64,000 nucleotides of DNA from Fibrobacter sp. UWH4 (GTDB taxonomy: Bacteria > Fibrobacterota > Fibrobacteria > Fibrobacterales > Fibrobacteraceae). Position numbers and translations under genes: made by a program. Below, in pieces: positions 52,301-60,085 of this stretch. Where the stretch lies: assembly GCF_900142475.1 (NCBI RefSeq), contig NZ_FRAY01000008.1, forward strand, positions 52,779 through 116,778. The letters run 5' to 3'. The notes beneath the pieces are model-generated. The model was not told the DNA's origin. It was given only the letters and a program-made list of their open reading frames with translations, and did no database searches. Each line of letters begins with the position of its first letter. The first letter of the stretch is position 1.

Positions 52301-53607
52301 TGGTCGATGCGTTCTTCACGATTGACGGCGGCGGCGTGAACAATACGCTGACCTGGGCGAATATCCACTTTAAGGAACCTCCCGTGCCGTTTGCCTTGAA
52401 GGCCTCGATGTACGACGTGAACGGCGACGGCATTCCCGATAGTTTGTCTATACCCTTCAGCAAGCCGTTCAAGGACGTGGTTCCCGATACGCTTTCGTGG
52501 TCGTTCGGCGGTACGGAATTCCACACGACTGTCGGCATGGAAAACATCTGGCCGCTGGTGCTCCTGGATTCGGTGATTTCGCTCTACAACCCGGCGGGAC
52601 TCCGAGAAGATGTGTTCACGGGTGTTTCTGACCAGGTTTATTCCGGTTCGCTACAGTACCATTACACCTATACCGACGAGGATTCCGGCGAAGAGGTCAA
52701 GCTCTCGATGAATTCCTCGATCCAGGACAAGGTGGGGCCGGTGGTGTTGAGTGCGACGATCGAGACGGTGTCCAAGGAAGTTAGCGCCGTGAAAATCAAC
52801 CTGAGCGAAGGGATCGATACCAAGCTTGCGAACGGGAAGACGGCGTTCATATTCTACCGTGATACGGTGAACTTCATGGATTCCCTGGAAATCAACAGTG
52901 CCGATGCCAATGCGATGGGTACCGTGTTCAAGGTGTATTTCAGGAAGACCGCCGCGGGCGTGCTCCCGGCCGTGGGCGACTATGTGCGCATCGCTCCGGG
53001 TGAACTGACGGACAGGAGCGGCAACGTGGCTCACCTGAACAATCCGAAGGTGCGTATCGTGGGTGAACAGCGTACGGAAATCAAGTCGCCTGGCGTCGTG
53101 ACGGTCGGCGACGAGACGGAACCGTGGCCTTATTCCGAGCCGATTGTCGCGATTTCGGTGCCCTCCAACAAGAGTGTCCACGATATCATCGATAGCCTCG
53201 GCAAGCCCGGTTTCCTGCTGAATTTCAACATCGGTGAACTTGCGACTTCTATGATTATGGGGTTGCCGAGCGGCGCCGACAAGGATTCCGCACTGGCCTT
53301 GATTAAGATCAAGTGGGAAGGCTACTATTTCTCGCAGCTGGGCAATTTCGTGAACAAGGCGACGGGTACCGTAAGCTGTAACGACAAGACCGTTTTCTAT
53401 AATGCCTCGGATCCCGAGAAGTCCAACTGCTACGACAACCCCGGCAATGTCTTCTTCGAATGGAATGCCCGCAGCGACAAGGGCCGCCTGGTCGGCACCG
53501 GCGCCTACATCTCGAAACTGAAGGTGAAAATCGTGAGTGGCCGCATCAAGGCCGGCGAAAGCGACGATACCTATACCATAGGCATCAAGCGCAGTCGGCA
53601 GAAATAG
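49327..53607 (+). CDS. Fibro-slime domain surface protein
   Basis: Start at ATG 49327 (AAAGGAG upstream). About 1426 residues. Signal peptide (VYTLILFLCVAANA). Residues 20-480 hold four related segments beginning [SH]PW-[RDG]-N. Residues about 560-760 form the PA14-like fibro-slime domain (YFEFRGDDDVWVYINNRLVV, DIGGCHNPEEG, HIFYSERNATGANF). A DVNGDGIPDSL Ca-binding-type motif lies near 1040. The C-terminus has FEWNARSDKGRLVGTGAYIS, a FlgD-Ig-like module. Fibro-slime proteins are linked to adhesion to cellulose in F. succinogenes. Confidence 0.9.
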   Translation: MKLMVWVYTLILFLCVAANATLTVHIQSPWRNDASKDGYFLHILGAAGGSYNAFYGETSPTITTAEGDGWFSYTWDKNVSDFQEWMSFTVSIYPNTADQNFNNNNGIQWKEAGEFKMASLFGTDTEVWLYTDPADRSYTKSFVAPGSKLVWFKSPWGNKALPQMILGEDSVMMRFAQDDPSKCGWFYGAVSPAMLARNPLQSVHFIRLNTPYMSVPAQGVVELGDYFSVLDTVFVDGTAGATVDSKIGALGECFDSTRTLHVYHPWRTNTSFRDTAVYFTVGNNIVNNPAPMVKDEYPYWYRYDFAPETVNSSNWNSTMAQFNLYRCQNEWPQVTYFAEGARPLASVFFPTGVYEAWLFTNSSGKFDLSFTPLEPKVVRLMSPWDNMTPMMIVPDDTIKMGPFSSDTCGWYQGISYKHVDSWEVYFRQAFGFEYYSRNGLDTIPGELINLDSIFAETDTVWMTTVPFRVSSVYPKVLGICPSMKISAMVVDWAGESFDDNIDVDFGGIYNGNDYTTVTYLDSLGTLATNAKCGGLVKGMVQDTLVNGAPARVDSSVYPWGMCSAAHEIEKWFIPETIVVDGNEYKNSVCRDIDLTMDEEGFWLADISQPLDGTCGDSLHPGFYPIDDFEYLYTADSSSKIPNPKNDKYKEHQGCKHNYSYAMKVTAEFKYVKGQYFEFRGDDDVWVYINNRLVVDIGGCHNPEEGAVNLDTIGKNDPSLKLVEGETYPFHIFYSERNATGANFKMRTSINLQTQRTYFSKQKESTDGSVEYEFHQLLVDKSISCDVSSVQSARDQLAPSLFILKGGSLPADGVTLESGPNYGGIFISENMASFKVDTSAFVNSRKLSPGKYALYCFLQSDPSQYQVVTFTVPEYPLPDIAFVDVFHVTDSAFFDPAGYTLRGDLLGSDGGKNDTLLAHVTYPDTVPIKVALLFGTTVCGEMESGADVNCVQELNLNTRFPLSFLDKDNQRVTTISTDSLGYASFYVVGDSAMVDAFFTIDGGGVNNTLTWANIHFKEPPVPFALKASMYDVNGDGIPDSLSIPFSKPFKDVVPDTLSWSFGGTEFHTTVGMENIWPLVLLDSVISLYNPAGLREDVFTGVSDQVYSGSLQYHYTYTDEDSGEEVKLSMNSSIQDKVGPVVLSATIETVSKEVSAVKINLSEGIDTKLANGKTAFIFYRDTVNFMDSLEINSADANAMGTVFKVYFRKTAAGVLPAVGDYVRIAPGELTDRSGNVAHLNNPKVRIVGEQRTEIKSPGVVTVGDETEPWPYSEPIVAISVPSNKSVHDIIDSLGKPGFLLNFNIGELATSMIMGLPSGADKDSALALIKIKWEGYYFSQLGNFVNKATGTVSCNDKTVFYNASDPEKSNCYDNPGNVFFEWNARSDKGRLVGTGAYISKLKVKIVSGRIKAGESDDTYTIGIKRSRQK

Positions 53608-53630
53608 ACGAAAGGTTTACTTAAAAAATG

Positions 53631-53656
53631 AAACGACCCGGAAGGGTCGTTTTTTA
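53631..53656 (+). terminator. Rho-independent terminator
   Basis: Stem AACGACCC/GGGTCGTT followed by TTTTT, 24 bases after the fibro-slime stop and before the convergent ABC-F gene. Confidence 0.8.
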
Positions 53657-53679
53657 TGTAGTGGGCCGAAAGCGATTCG

Positions 53680-55602
53680 CTATATCGGATATTTATCTTT
53701 CGCGGCTTCGAGTTCGGCGCTGACCTTTTCCCATTCCTCGTAGAGTTGGTCGACTTTCTTCTTGTTGTCGTCCATGTCCTTTGCGATTGCCGTGATGGCG
53801 TTCCCGTCGCCGGTTTCGGAGGCGGTCACGAGTTTAGCCTCGAGTTCTCCGCCGAGGGCTTCGGCCTTTGCGATGTCTTCTTCGAGTTTCGCGAGTTTCT
53901 TTTCGAGCGGCTTGATGACCTTGCTGCGTTCGGCGATATAGTCGGCGCGGGCCTTGCGGTCTTCTTTTGCGCGGGGAGCGCCGCCAGCGGCATTGTTCGC
54001 GGAAGCATTGCCGCCGTCCGTTTTCACGTCGATGTTTGAAACTTTAATATTGGCCGATTCAGAGCCGCCGGGTTTCTTTTCGCTCGCCCAGCCGACTTTT
54101 TCGAGGAAGTCGGCGTAGGTGCCTTCGAAAACGCGGCACTTGCCGCCGTCGAATACGACGAGTCTTGTGGCAAACGCGTGCAGCAGTTCTTCGTCGTGGG
54201 TCACCACCATCGCGGTACCTTCGTAGTCGTCGAGCGCGTCGATCAGGCTTTCGATGCTTTCCATGTCGAGGTGGTTCGTCGGTTCGTCTAGGAGCAGCAT
54301 ATTGCAGGGGCTCGCCAGGATTTTTCCGAGGAGTACGCGGCTGCGTTCACCACCGCTCAGCACTTTCACCTTCTTTAACGCGGCGTCCCCGCTGAACATC
54401 ATGAGGCCTGCAAGTCCGCGGGCGCGGCTTTTCTGCGCGACTTCCTCGATGGCCGAGGCGATTTCTTCTTCGACGGTGTTGTCTAAATTCAGGCGGTTGA
54501 TATTCGTCTGGCCGAAATAGTTGATCTGCAGGTTCGGATTGTGGCTGATTTCGCCGGCGGTGGGCGAGAGCTCCTTGGCGATCAGGTTCAAGAGCGTCGT
54601 TTTACCGCGTCCGTTCGGGCCGATAATCGCGATGCGGTCTCCCTTGAAAACTTCCATCGTTAAATCGGTGATGAGCTCCGGTCCCATTCCCTGTACGGTG
54701 CCGTCTTCGGCGCGGTTCGGGTAGGCGAAAGAGAGTCCCTTGATTTGCAGCATGCGTTTGCCGGGGAAGCCCGCTTCGGTAAAGCTGAATTCCAGATTGC
54801 GTTCGTGGGTGAGGCGTTCGCCGGTTGCAAGCTTTGCCACCGCCTTGATTTTCGACTGCACCATGGCGGCCTTTGCGGCCTTGTAGCGGAAACGTTCGAT
54901 GACCTGTTCCAGCTGGGCCTTTTTCTTCGCCTCGTTTTCCTGCGTGCGCTGCGCGACTTCTTCTTCTTCGGCGACGGTTTCGCGGAGCTTTTCGACGGAG
55001 CCTTTCACCTTGCGAATCTTGTGGCGGAAAATGCCCGCGGTATGCGTGCAGACTTCGTCCATAAAGTGGTGGTCGTGGGTAATCAAAAGGACTTCGCCCT
55101 TCCAGCTACGCAAGAATCGGCTGAGCCAGCGCATCGACACGATGTCCAGGTAGTTGGTCGGTTCGTCGAGCAACAGCATGTCGGGTTCGCTCGCAAGTAC
55201 CTTCGCCAGGTTCAGGCGGATCTGGAAACCGCCGGATAACAGCATAGGGCTCTTGTGCATGGATTCTTCGTCGAAACCCAGACCGAACAGAATCGCTTCG
55301 ACCTTGTGTTCCTCGATCCAGCCGTCTTCATTGGGCTTCAGTACGCTGCAGGCTTCTTCGTGCACGGTGGCGTGCGTAAAGTTCAGGTGCTGCTGCAGGT
55401 AGCCGAGCGTGTATTTTTTCGGGATGTCTATCGAGCCGCCGTCGAGGCATTCCTGCCCGAGAATCATCTTGAAAAGTGTCGACTTGCCGCAACCGTTGCG
55501 GCCCACGAGGCCCACGCGCTCATGGTCGCCTACAAGCATCGAGGCGCCGTCCAGAAGGACCTGCACGCCAAAGGATTTCGAAACGTTCTGAATTTGAATC
55601 AC
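53680..55602 (-). CDS. ABC-F family ATPase (Uup/YheS/EttA type)
   Basis: A 640-residue protein with two ATPase domains and no membrane segment. Domain 1: VGRNGCGKSTLFK, LLSGGFQIRLNLAK, LLLDEPTNYLD. Domain 2: IIGPNGRGKTTLLN, LSGGERSRVLLGK, LLLDEPTNHLD. The linker is an Arg/Lys-rich helix (QVIERFRYKAAKAAMVQSKI), as in ABC-F proteins acting at the ribosomal E site. A coiled-coil C-terminal extension recalls Uup. Which subfamily it belongs to cannot be fixed by eye. Confidence 0.92.
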   Translation of the reverse strand: MIQIQNVSKSFGVQVLLDGASMLVGDHERVGLVGRNGCGKSTLFKMILGQECLDGGSIDIPKKYTLGYLQQHLNFTHATVHEEACSVLKPNEDGWIEEHKVEAILFGLGFDEESMHKSPMLLSGGFQIRLNLAKVLASEPDMLLLDEPTNYLDIVSMRWLSRFLRSWKGEVLLITHDHHFMDEVCTHTAGIFRHKIRKVKGSVEKLRETVAEEEEVAQRTQENEAKKKAQLEQVIERFRYKAAKAAMVQSKIKAVAKLATGERLTHERNLEFSFTEAGFPGKRMLQIKGLSFAYPNRAEDGTVQGMGPELITDLTMEVFKGDRIAIIGPNGRGKTTLLNLIAKELSPTAGEISHNPNLQINYFGQTNINRLNLDNTVEEEIASAIEEVAQKSRARGLAGLMMFSGDAALKKVKVLSGGERSRVLLGKILASPCNMLLLDEPTNHLDMESIESLIDALDDYEGTAMVVTHDEELLHAFATRLVVFDGGKCRVFEGTYADFLEKVGWASEKKPGGSESANIKVSNIDVKTDGGNASANNAAGGAPRAKEDRKARADYIAERSKVIKPLEKKLAKLEEDIAKAEALGGELEAKLVTASETGDGNAITAIAKDMDDNKKKVDQLYEEWEKVSAELEAAKDKYPI

Positions 55603-55672
55603 GGGGGTAAAAATAGAAAATTTCTAGATTTCCTTGGGCTTAGAAATTTACCGAACCAAATGGGGGTAGGAT

Positions 55673-56209
55673 ATGATTTGCAAAAAGTGTGGACAGGATT
55701 TTCCGGATGACATGCCAAAGTGCCTTTGGTGTGATGCGCCGAATGAGGGCAATGACAAGGATGAAGAAATTCTGGAGCAGGAAGAGGGGAGTGCTGACGC
55801 CGATTCGGAAGAATCCGTAGAAGGGGAACATCCGGTAGGAAAATTCATGTGGAGTGCGGCTCTGGGCGGCCCGCTAATTGCTTCCATTGTGCATTTTAAG
55901 GCATTGAAAGGCAAGGCGCTTGCTCATTTCTTTTTCAGTCTGGTTGCTATCAATTTTTTTATCAGGACGGCGGACAGGGCATTGAGTCACGCCGTATATT
56001 TTGAAAAATGGCCGGTTCTGTTGTTACCGTATTTTGTGGTCTATGTGGCAGCCTATATCGTCATCTTCGGGAAAGTCGGCGCGAAAAATTTGAAAGTGGA
56101 TGCTCCCAGGTATAAGCCGCAGGAATACCGTCGCAGGGAAAGGTGGGGTATTGGTCTTGGAATTGCCTACCTGATTGTCTCCATCGTTGTGGATGTCCTG
56201 TTTCTATAA
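55673..56209 (+). CDS. Zinc-ribbon membrane protein
   Basis: A 178-residue protein. It opens with a zinc ribbon (ICKKCGQDFPDDMPKCLWCD, two CxxC pairs). An acidic linker (residues 24-52) and about four hydrophobic helices follow. The ending RRRERWGIGLGIAYLIVSIV suggests a cytoplasmic loop before the last helix. Function unknown. Confidence 0.65.
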   Translation: MICKKCGQDFPDDMPKCLWCDAPNEGNDKDEEILEQEEGSADADSEESVEGEHPVGKFMWSAALGGPLIASIVHFKALKGKALAHFFFSLVAINFFIRTADRALSHAVYFEKWPVLLLPYFVVYVAAYIVIFGKVGAKNLKVDAPRYKPQEYRRRERWGIGLGIAYLIVSIVVDVLFL

Positions 56210-56295
56210 AGTTCCAGGATAATATTATTTGCCAAATTCCTTTCAGAATTATATTTTCAGATTAAGGGCGGGGTTTCCCGCAAAAAAGGAGTTTG

Positions 56296-56961
56296 ATGAT
56301 GTCTAGAAAATGGTTCGCGCAACTTGCCGTTGCCCCTTGTGCGTTCGCCCTGGCCTTCGGGCTTTTCGCCTGCTCCGACGATTCGTCGGGGACTAACGCC
56401 CATATCGATACCGGCGACGAGATTTCGTTCAATATTCCTACGGGAAACGGCTCCAGTTCTTCGGCCTCCGAGAAGACTTCTTCCTCCGGGTCCGCAGAAC
56501 CTGAATCCTCCGCATCCGAAAACGCGTTCTTCAACGAGGGCTGGCGCGAGGACTGCCTCGCCAAAATCAACGAATACCGTGCGACCGAGGACATGCCGCC
56601 GCTCACTCTCGCTGCCGAAGAAAAGCAGACCTGTACCGACGATGAGGCCGCTGCCGATCTCGCCTCGGGCAAGGCTCATGGTCACTTTGGTGATTGCGGT
56701 GAAAGTGCGCAGAACAGCGGCCCGAACTTTACCGCGAGTTGGCTCAAGAATGCGACGGGCGTATCGGACTATTACCTCGAAATGATGTGGAGCGAAAAGC
56801 AGCTCGTCGAAAGTGGCAAGGCGGACCTCAATAGCGCCGCCGACTTCAGTAAGATTGGCCACTACAAGAACATGCGCAGCGCGAGCTACACCAAGGTCGC
56901 TTGCGGCATCGCCCTGTCTGCCGACGGCAAGACGGGTTGGTTCAACGTGAACTTCTTCTAG
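56296..56961 (+). CDS. CAP/SCP-domain lipoprotein
   Basis: ATG 56296 or 56299 (GGAG upstream); about 221 residues. The signal peptide ends FGLFACSDD (lipobox), then a Ser/Glu linker (SSSSASEKTSSSGSAEPESS) leads to a CAP domain: CLAKINEYRATEDMPPLTLA, AAADLASGKAHGHFGDC, VSDYYLEMMWSEKQLVE, FSKIGHYKNMRSASYTKVAC and GWFNVNFF. The HxH and the GHYKNM/VAC signature support the family. Extracytoplasmic; the function of bacterial CAP proteins is diverse. Confidence 0.88.
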   Translation: MMSRKWFAQLAVAPCAFALAFGLFACSDDSSGTNAHIDTGDEISFNIPTGNGSSSSASEKTSSSGSAEPESSASENAFFNEGWREDCLAKINEYRATEDMPPLTLAAEEKQTCTDDEAAADLASGKAHGHFGDCGESAQNSGPNFTASWLKNATGVSDYYLEMMWSEKQLVESGKADLNSAADFSKIGHYKNMRSASYTKVACGIALSADGKTGWFNVNFF

Positions 56962-57281
56962 GTGCCGCGTTTGGCGTTGTCTTTTTTCGCCTTGAGTTTC
57001 TTGATATAATCCAGACCCTTGCTCCTGTCGGCAGCGAGGGTCATTTTCTGTTTTTTCAAGAGATCGATGTAGAGGCTGGTTCCTTCGAGCAGGTCGAGGC
57101 CAGCGGATTCGATGATGCTGAAAAATACCTTGATGGTGGGTATTTTCTCGCCATTTCCCAGTTCACGGACATATTCCCTGGAAACATCGCTGAAAAAGGC
57201 GATATTTTTCTGGGTAGTCATCGTCCTCAAGAAAGCGATAAACTCTTTCATTGCGTTCTTGTGAACATCGTCATCGAACAT
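56958..57281 (-). CDS. Putative small XRE-like DNA-binding protein
   Basis: A 107-residue protein. FLRTMTTQKNIAFFSDVSREYVRELGNGEKIPTIKVFFSIIES has the helix spacing of a degenerate XRE HTH. The tail is basic (KKLKAKKDNAKR). The stop overlaps that of the convergent CAP gene by 4 bp. It could be an orphan antitoxin-like regulator. Confidence 0.5.
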   Translation of the reverse strand: MFDDDVHKNAMKEFIAFLRTMTTQKNIAFFSDVSREYVRELGNGEKIPTIKVFFSIIESAGLDLLEGTSLYIDLLKKQKMTLAADRSKGLDYIKKLKAKKDNAKRGT

Positions 57282-57401
57282 GCCGTAATTTTAAAAACGG
57301 AATCTCCAAAATCACGCCAACTATAGTTTGCTTAAAATAAAAAAGGTTTGTATCTAAAAAATAATTTTGTATAAAGGGACAATAATCTATATTACGCTAT
57401 T

Positions 57402-58475
57402 ATGAAATTTTGGTGCGCCGTTATTCTATTTTTCACTGTGGCCTTGTTTGCGGAAGATCGCGAATGGTTGTCCGATGCCTTGCTCGGGGAGCCGTTTACC
57501 GTCCGTAGCCTCGATGTAGGTGCCGGTTCGCACTATCACGCCACGCTGGTGCACTATCCGTTTGTTTCCGCGGTTCAGGCCGCTTCCGTCGCAAGTCCCG
57601 ACAGCGCCGCGGCGGGGAAGTCCCGCATTTCGAAGGCGTCCGTCCTGTACATCCACGGGTTCAACGATTATTTTTTCCAGCGGGAGCTGGCGCAGAAGAT
57701 GGATTCCGCGGGCTATTCCTTCTATGCCATCGACTTGCACAAGTTTGGCCGTTCCCATCGCGAAGGCGAGACGTTAGGCGAGCTCCGCGACATTTCGGAA
57801 TACTATCCTGAGCTGGATTCCGCCATCGCGGTCATTCACCGTATCGAAGGGGAAGCTACCCCCCTCGTTGTCATGGGTCACAGCACCGGGGGACTTATCG
57901 CATGTCTTTATGCGGCCGACCGCAGGAACGGTGCCGGAATCGCGGCGATTGTCCTCAACAGTCCTTTCTTCGAGATGAACTACATCTGGCCGGTGCGGCG
58001 CCTTGCCGTCCCGCTGCTTTCGGCAATCGGTTCTAGGTTCCCGGACGTGGGTATTCCCCGCAGCAAGAACATCAACTACGACCGAAGCCTGCTGAGGAAT
58101 TACGATGGCGAATGGATGTATGACACCTTGCTCAAGGTTCCCGGCAGTCTCCCGATCGATCTGGGGTGGCTCCGCGCCATTCACCTGGGGCATGAACGCA
58201 TCCAGCAGGGGCTTCACCTGAATACTCCGGTGCTCGTGATGCACAGCGGCTGTAGCTACCGTGAAGATGACTGGAGCGAGGAATACACCCGATGCGATGC
58301 CGTGCTGAATGTCGACGATATCCGCGAATACGGTGCCCATCTCGGCGAAAAAGTCCGTCTCGAGAGAATCGAAGGTGGCCTCCACGACTTGGTCCTTTCG
58401 CACGAACCCGCCCGCGACAATGTCTACAAGGCGATGTTCGATTTCCTGGACGACAGCCTCGCCACTCATCCTTAA
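57402..58475 (+). CDS. Secreted alpha/beta hydrolase (lysophospholipase/monoacylglycerol-lipase-like)
   Basis: A 357-residue protein. Signal peptide MKFWCAVILFFTVALFAEDR. Core: VLYIHGFNDYFFQRELAQKM (oxyanion region), the nucleophile elbow VVMGHSTGGLIACLYA (Ser), and GGLHDLVLS near the C-terminus (His). YAIDLHKFGRS matches serine lipases of the YqeG/lysophospholipase group (HGFNDY and DLHKFGRS being typical). The acid residue is probably Asp in the DDIREYGA region. Ester hydrolysis outside the cytoplasm is expected; a polymer-deacylation role is possible but not shown. Confidence 0.85.
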   Translation: MKFWCAVILFFTVALFAEDREWLSDALLGEPFTVRSLDVGAGSHYHATLVHYPFVSAVQAASVASPDSAAAGKSRISKASVLYIHGFNDYFFQRELAQKMDSAGYSFYAIDLHKFGRSHREGETLGELRDISEYYPELDSAIAVIHRIEGEATPLVVMGHSTGGLIACLYAADRRNGAGIAAIVLNSPFFEMNYIWPVRRLAVPLLSAIGSRFPDVGIPRSKNINYDRSLLRNYDGEWMYDTLLKVPGSLPIDLGWLRAIHLGHERIQQGLHLNTPVLVMHSGCSYREDDWSEEYTRCDAVLNVDDIREYGAHLGEKVRLERIEGGLHDLVLSHEPARDNVYKAMFDFLDDSLATHP

Positions 58476-58552
58476 GTGCTGTTCACAACTTTTCTGGATT
58501 CCGTCAGTCACTTTCCAGAATGGCGTATGTAGTTGCGTCTTCCTCGATCCGG

Positions 58553-59587
58553 CTATTTTCTCCCGTCTACGATTCTCCCTTTCACGTCCACCTTGTGGTG
58601 GAGTTTTCGCATTTTCGGCTGAGCGGTTTGCCTTGCGGGCCTGATTCCCGTAGTTCCCGAAAGGTCCTTCACCTCGATTTTGTCGCTCAGGAGCCATGAA
58701 TCGTTGCCCTCTTCCACTTTCACGAGCGCCCTGTACGTGCCCGTTTCGGAAATGGCGAGCGATGCCTTGTCGGCGCCTTCGATCAGTTTGCCGGCCTTGT
58801 ACCAGCGGAAACCGTAGGCGTCCCCCTGCACCGAGAGTGTCGTCCCGTTTTGCGCAATCTTGGGTTTTGCCATGGCGATGTACTTGTTCACGATTTTCGC
58901 GAGTTCCTGGGCGCCCGAGGCGTTCGGATGCACGCTGTCGTCCAAAAACCATGCGGGAGTCTGGAAAAGCGTGTGCAGGTCGATAATGTTCACGCCTTTC
59001 TTGACGGCGGTTTCCTTGATAACCGGGTTGATCTGGCTTACGATAGCCGTATCCATGATACCCCACTCGCAGTTGTTGCTGTAGGGCTGCAGCGTCGCGA
59101 AAATTTCGGGGCTCGTGGGTAGGTGTGCGAAGGTATCGATCAACGCCTCGTAATCGCTGTACAGCTGCGATTTTTCGCACTGGCCGTAAAGGTAGTTGTA
59201 CCTTTCGGTGCCCTCCCAGATGCATTTGTCCGTGAAGTACTTGCTGTCGTTGGTGCCGAGCTCGATGACGACGATATCCGGCGAAGAGGCGAGGGCCGCC
59301 TTGAATTTTTCGGTCTTCCAGTAACTGGAATTGTTGTCGCCGCCCTTGATGGTGGCGCCCGCGAAGGTCATTGAGGACACGCCGAAATTGCTGACGGTGT
59401 AATCGTTCCCGAGCATTTCTTGCAGGTGGTCGGGGTATTTCTTGTCGGCCCAGATTCCATAGCCTTCGGTAATGCTGTTGCCGACGCAGGCGACATTTGT
59501 CGCGTGCGCCATCGTTGCGAGCGCCAATATCGCGGCGTTAGCCGTGATACTGCGCGTAATGCGGTTTTTGAAGTTATTCCCAAACAT
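58553..59587 (-). CDS. SGNH/GDSL esterase, probable acetyl-xylan-type esterase
   Basis: Start at ATG 59587 (AAAGGAG upstream). About 344 residues. Signal peptide ending ALATMAHATN. SGNH blocks: VACVGNSITEGYG (nucleophile Ser about 38), VSSMTFAGATIKGG, IVVIELGTNDS (block III) and DDSVHPNASG (Asp-x-x-His). The C-terminal 90 residues look like a separate beta domain (LSVQGDAYGFRWYKAGKLIE), then a short tail. Near GH45 and GH10 genes, a hemicellulose deacetylase is likely. Its upstream region carries the four 38-bp elements. Confidence 0.85.
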   Translation of the reverse strand: MFGNNFKNRITRSITANAAILALATMAHATNVACVGNSITEGYGIWADKKYPDHLQEMLGNDYTVSNFGVSSMTFAGATIKGGDNNSSYWKTEKFKAALASSPDIVVIELGTNDSKYFTDKCIWEGTERYNYLYGQCEKSQLYSDYEALIDTFAHLPTSPEIFATLQPYSNNCEWGIMDTAIVSQINPVIKETAVKKGVNIIDLHTLFQTPAWFLDDSVHPNASGAQELAKIVNKYIAMAKPKIAQNGTTLSVQGDAYGFRWYKAGKLIEGADKASLAISETGTYRALVKVEEGNDSWLLSDKIEVKDLSGTTGIRPARQTAQPKMRKLHHKVDVKGRIVDGRK

Positions 59588-59634
59588 TATAAACTCCTTT
59601 ATATCAAAATATATAAAACGGGGGCGGGGCTGCG

Positions 59635-59906
59635 TACCTATAAAAACAAGTGGAAATAGGACTTTATAGGTAGTTGGGGAATGCCTTTTGGGGAGCGTAC
59701 CTATAAACATCTCGAATCTTGTGGTTTTATAGGTACATTTTTGGGAGCTTGACTGGCGTTGTGTACAAACTAATACCTAAATTACCTATAAAAATGGGGC
59801 TTATGCGATGTTTATAGGTACTCGTTTGGGGCAATTTTTCTAGCACCGTGACGGATGTTTCTTTTTTTTACCTATAAAAATCACCTGTCGGCCTTGTTTA
59901 TAGGTA
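59635..59906. repeat. Four 38-bp elements TACCTATAAA-N18-TTTATAGGTA
   Basis: Elements at 59635-59672, 59698-59735, 59783-59820 and 59869-59906. In all four, the 10-bp arms are exact and the spacer is exactly 18 bp, while spacer sequences differ. The intervals between elements are 25, 47 and 48 bp. A half-site (AATACCTAAATTA) lies just before element 3. They lie between the divergent SGNH start (59587) and the GH45 gene end (60086), the only gene-free stretch of about 500 bp here; 59907-60021 contains nothing else I recognise. Confidence 0.85.
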
Positions 59907-60021
59907 TGTTTCGCCAAAATGAGCGTTTTTCAAGCCTCTTTTAAGGTGAAAATGAGGCTCGCGCGCCTAAAAGCTCTCTTGCGATGTCGTCGGTGTTGTA
60001 AACGAATACGATATGCTGCTG

Positions 60022-60060
60022 TAAAAGCAAAAGCCCCCGCGGGTTTTACCCGCGGGGATC
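60022..60060 (-). terminator. Rho-independent terminator of the first GH45 gene
   Basis: On the minus strand, CCCCGCGGGTAAAACCCGCGGGG is followed by GCTTTTGCTTTTAC. Confidence 0.8.
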
Positions 60061-60085
60061 TTCATAAAAAATTATGTATTTAAAA

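Noticed and set aside
50644..52524. 626-residue minus-strand frame opposite the fibro-slime gene
   Set aside because: His/Arg/Ile-rich composition typical of an antisense shadow of a GC-rich gene; no motifs.
59635..59906. CRISPR array
   Set aside because: The repeats are inverted arms, not direct repeats, intervals are irregular (25, 47, 48 bp), and no cas genes lie nearby.
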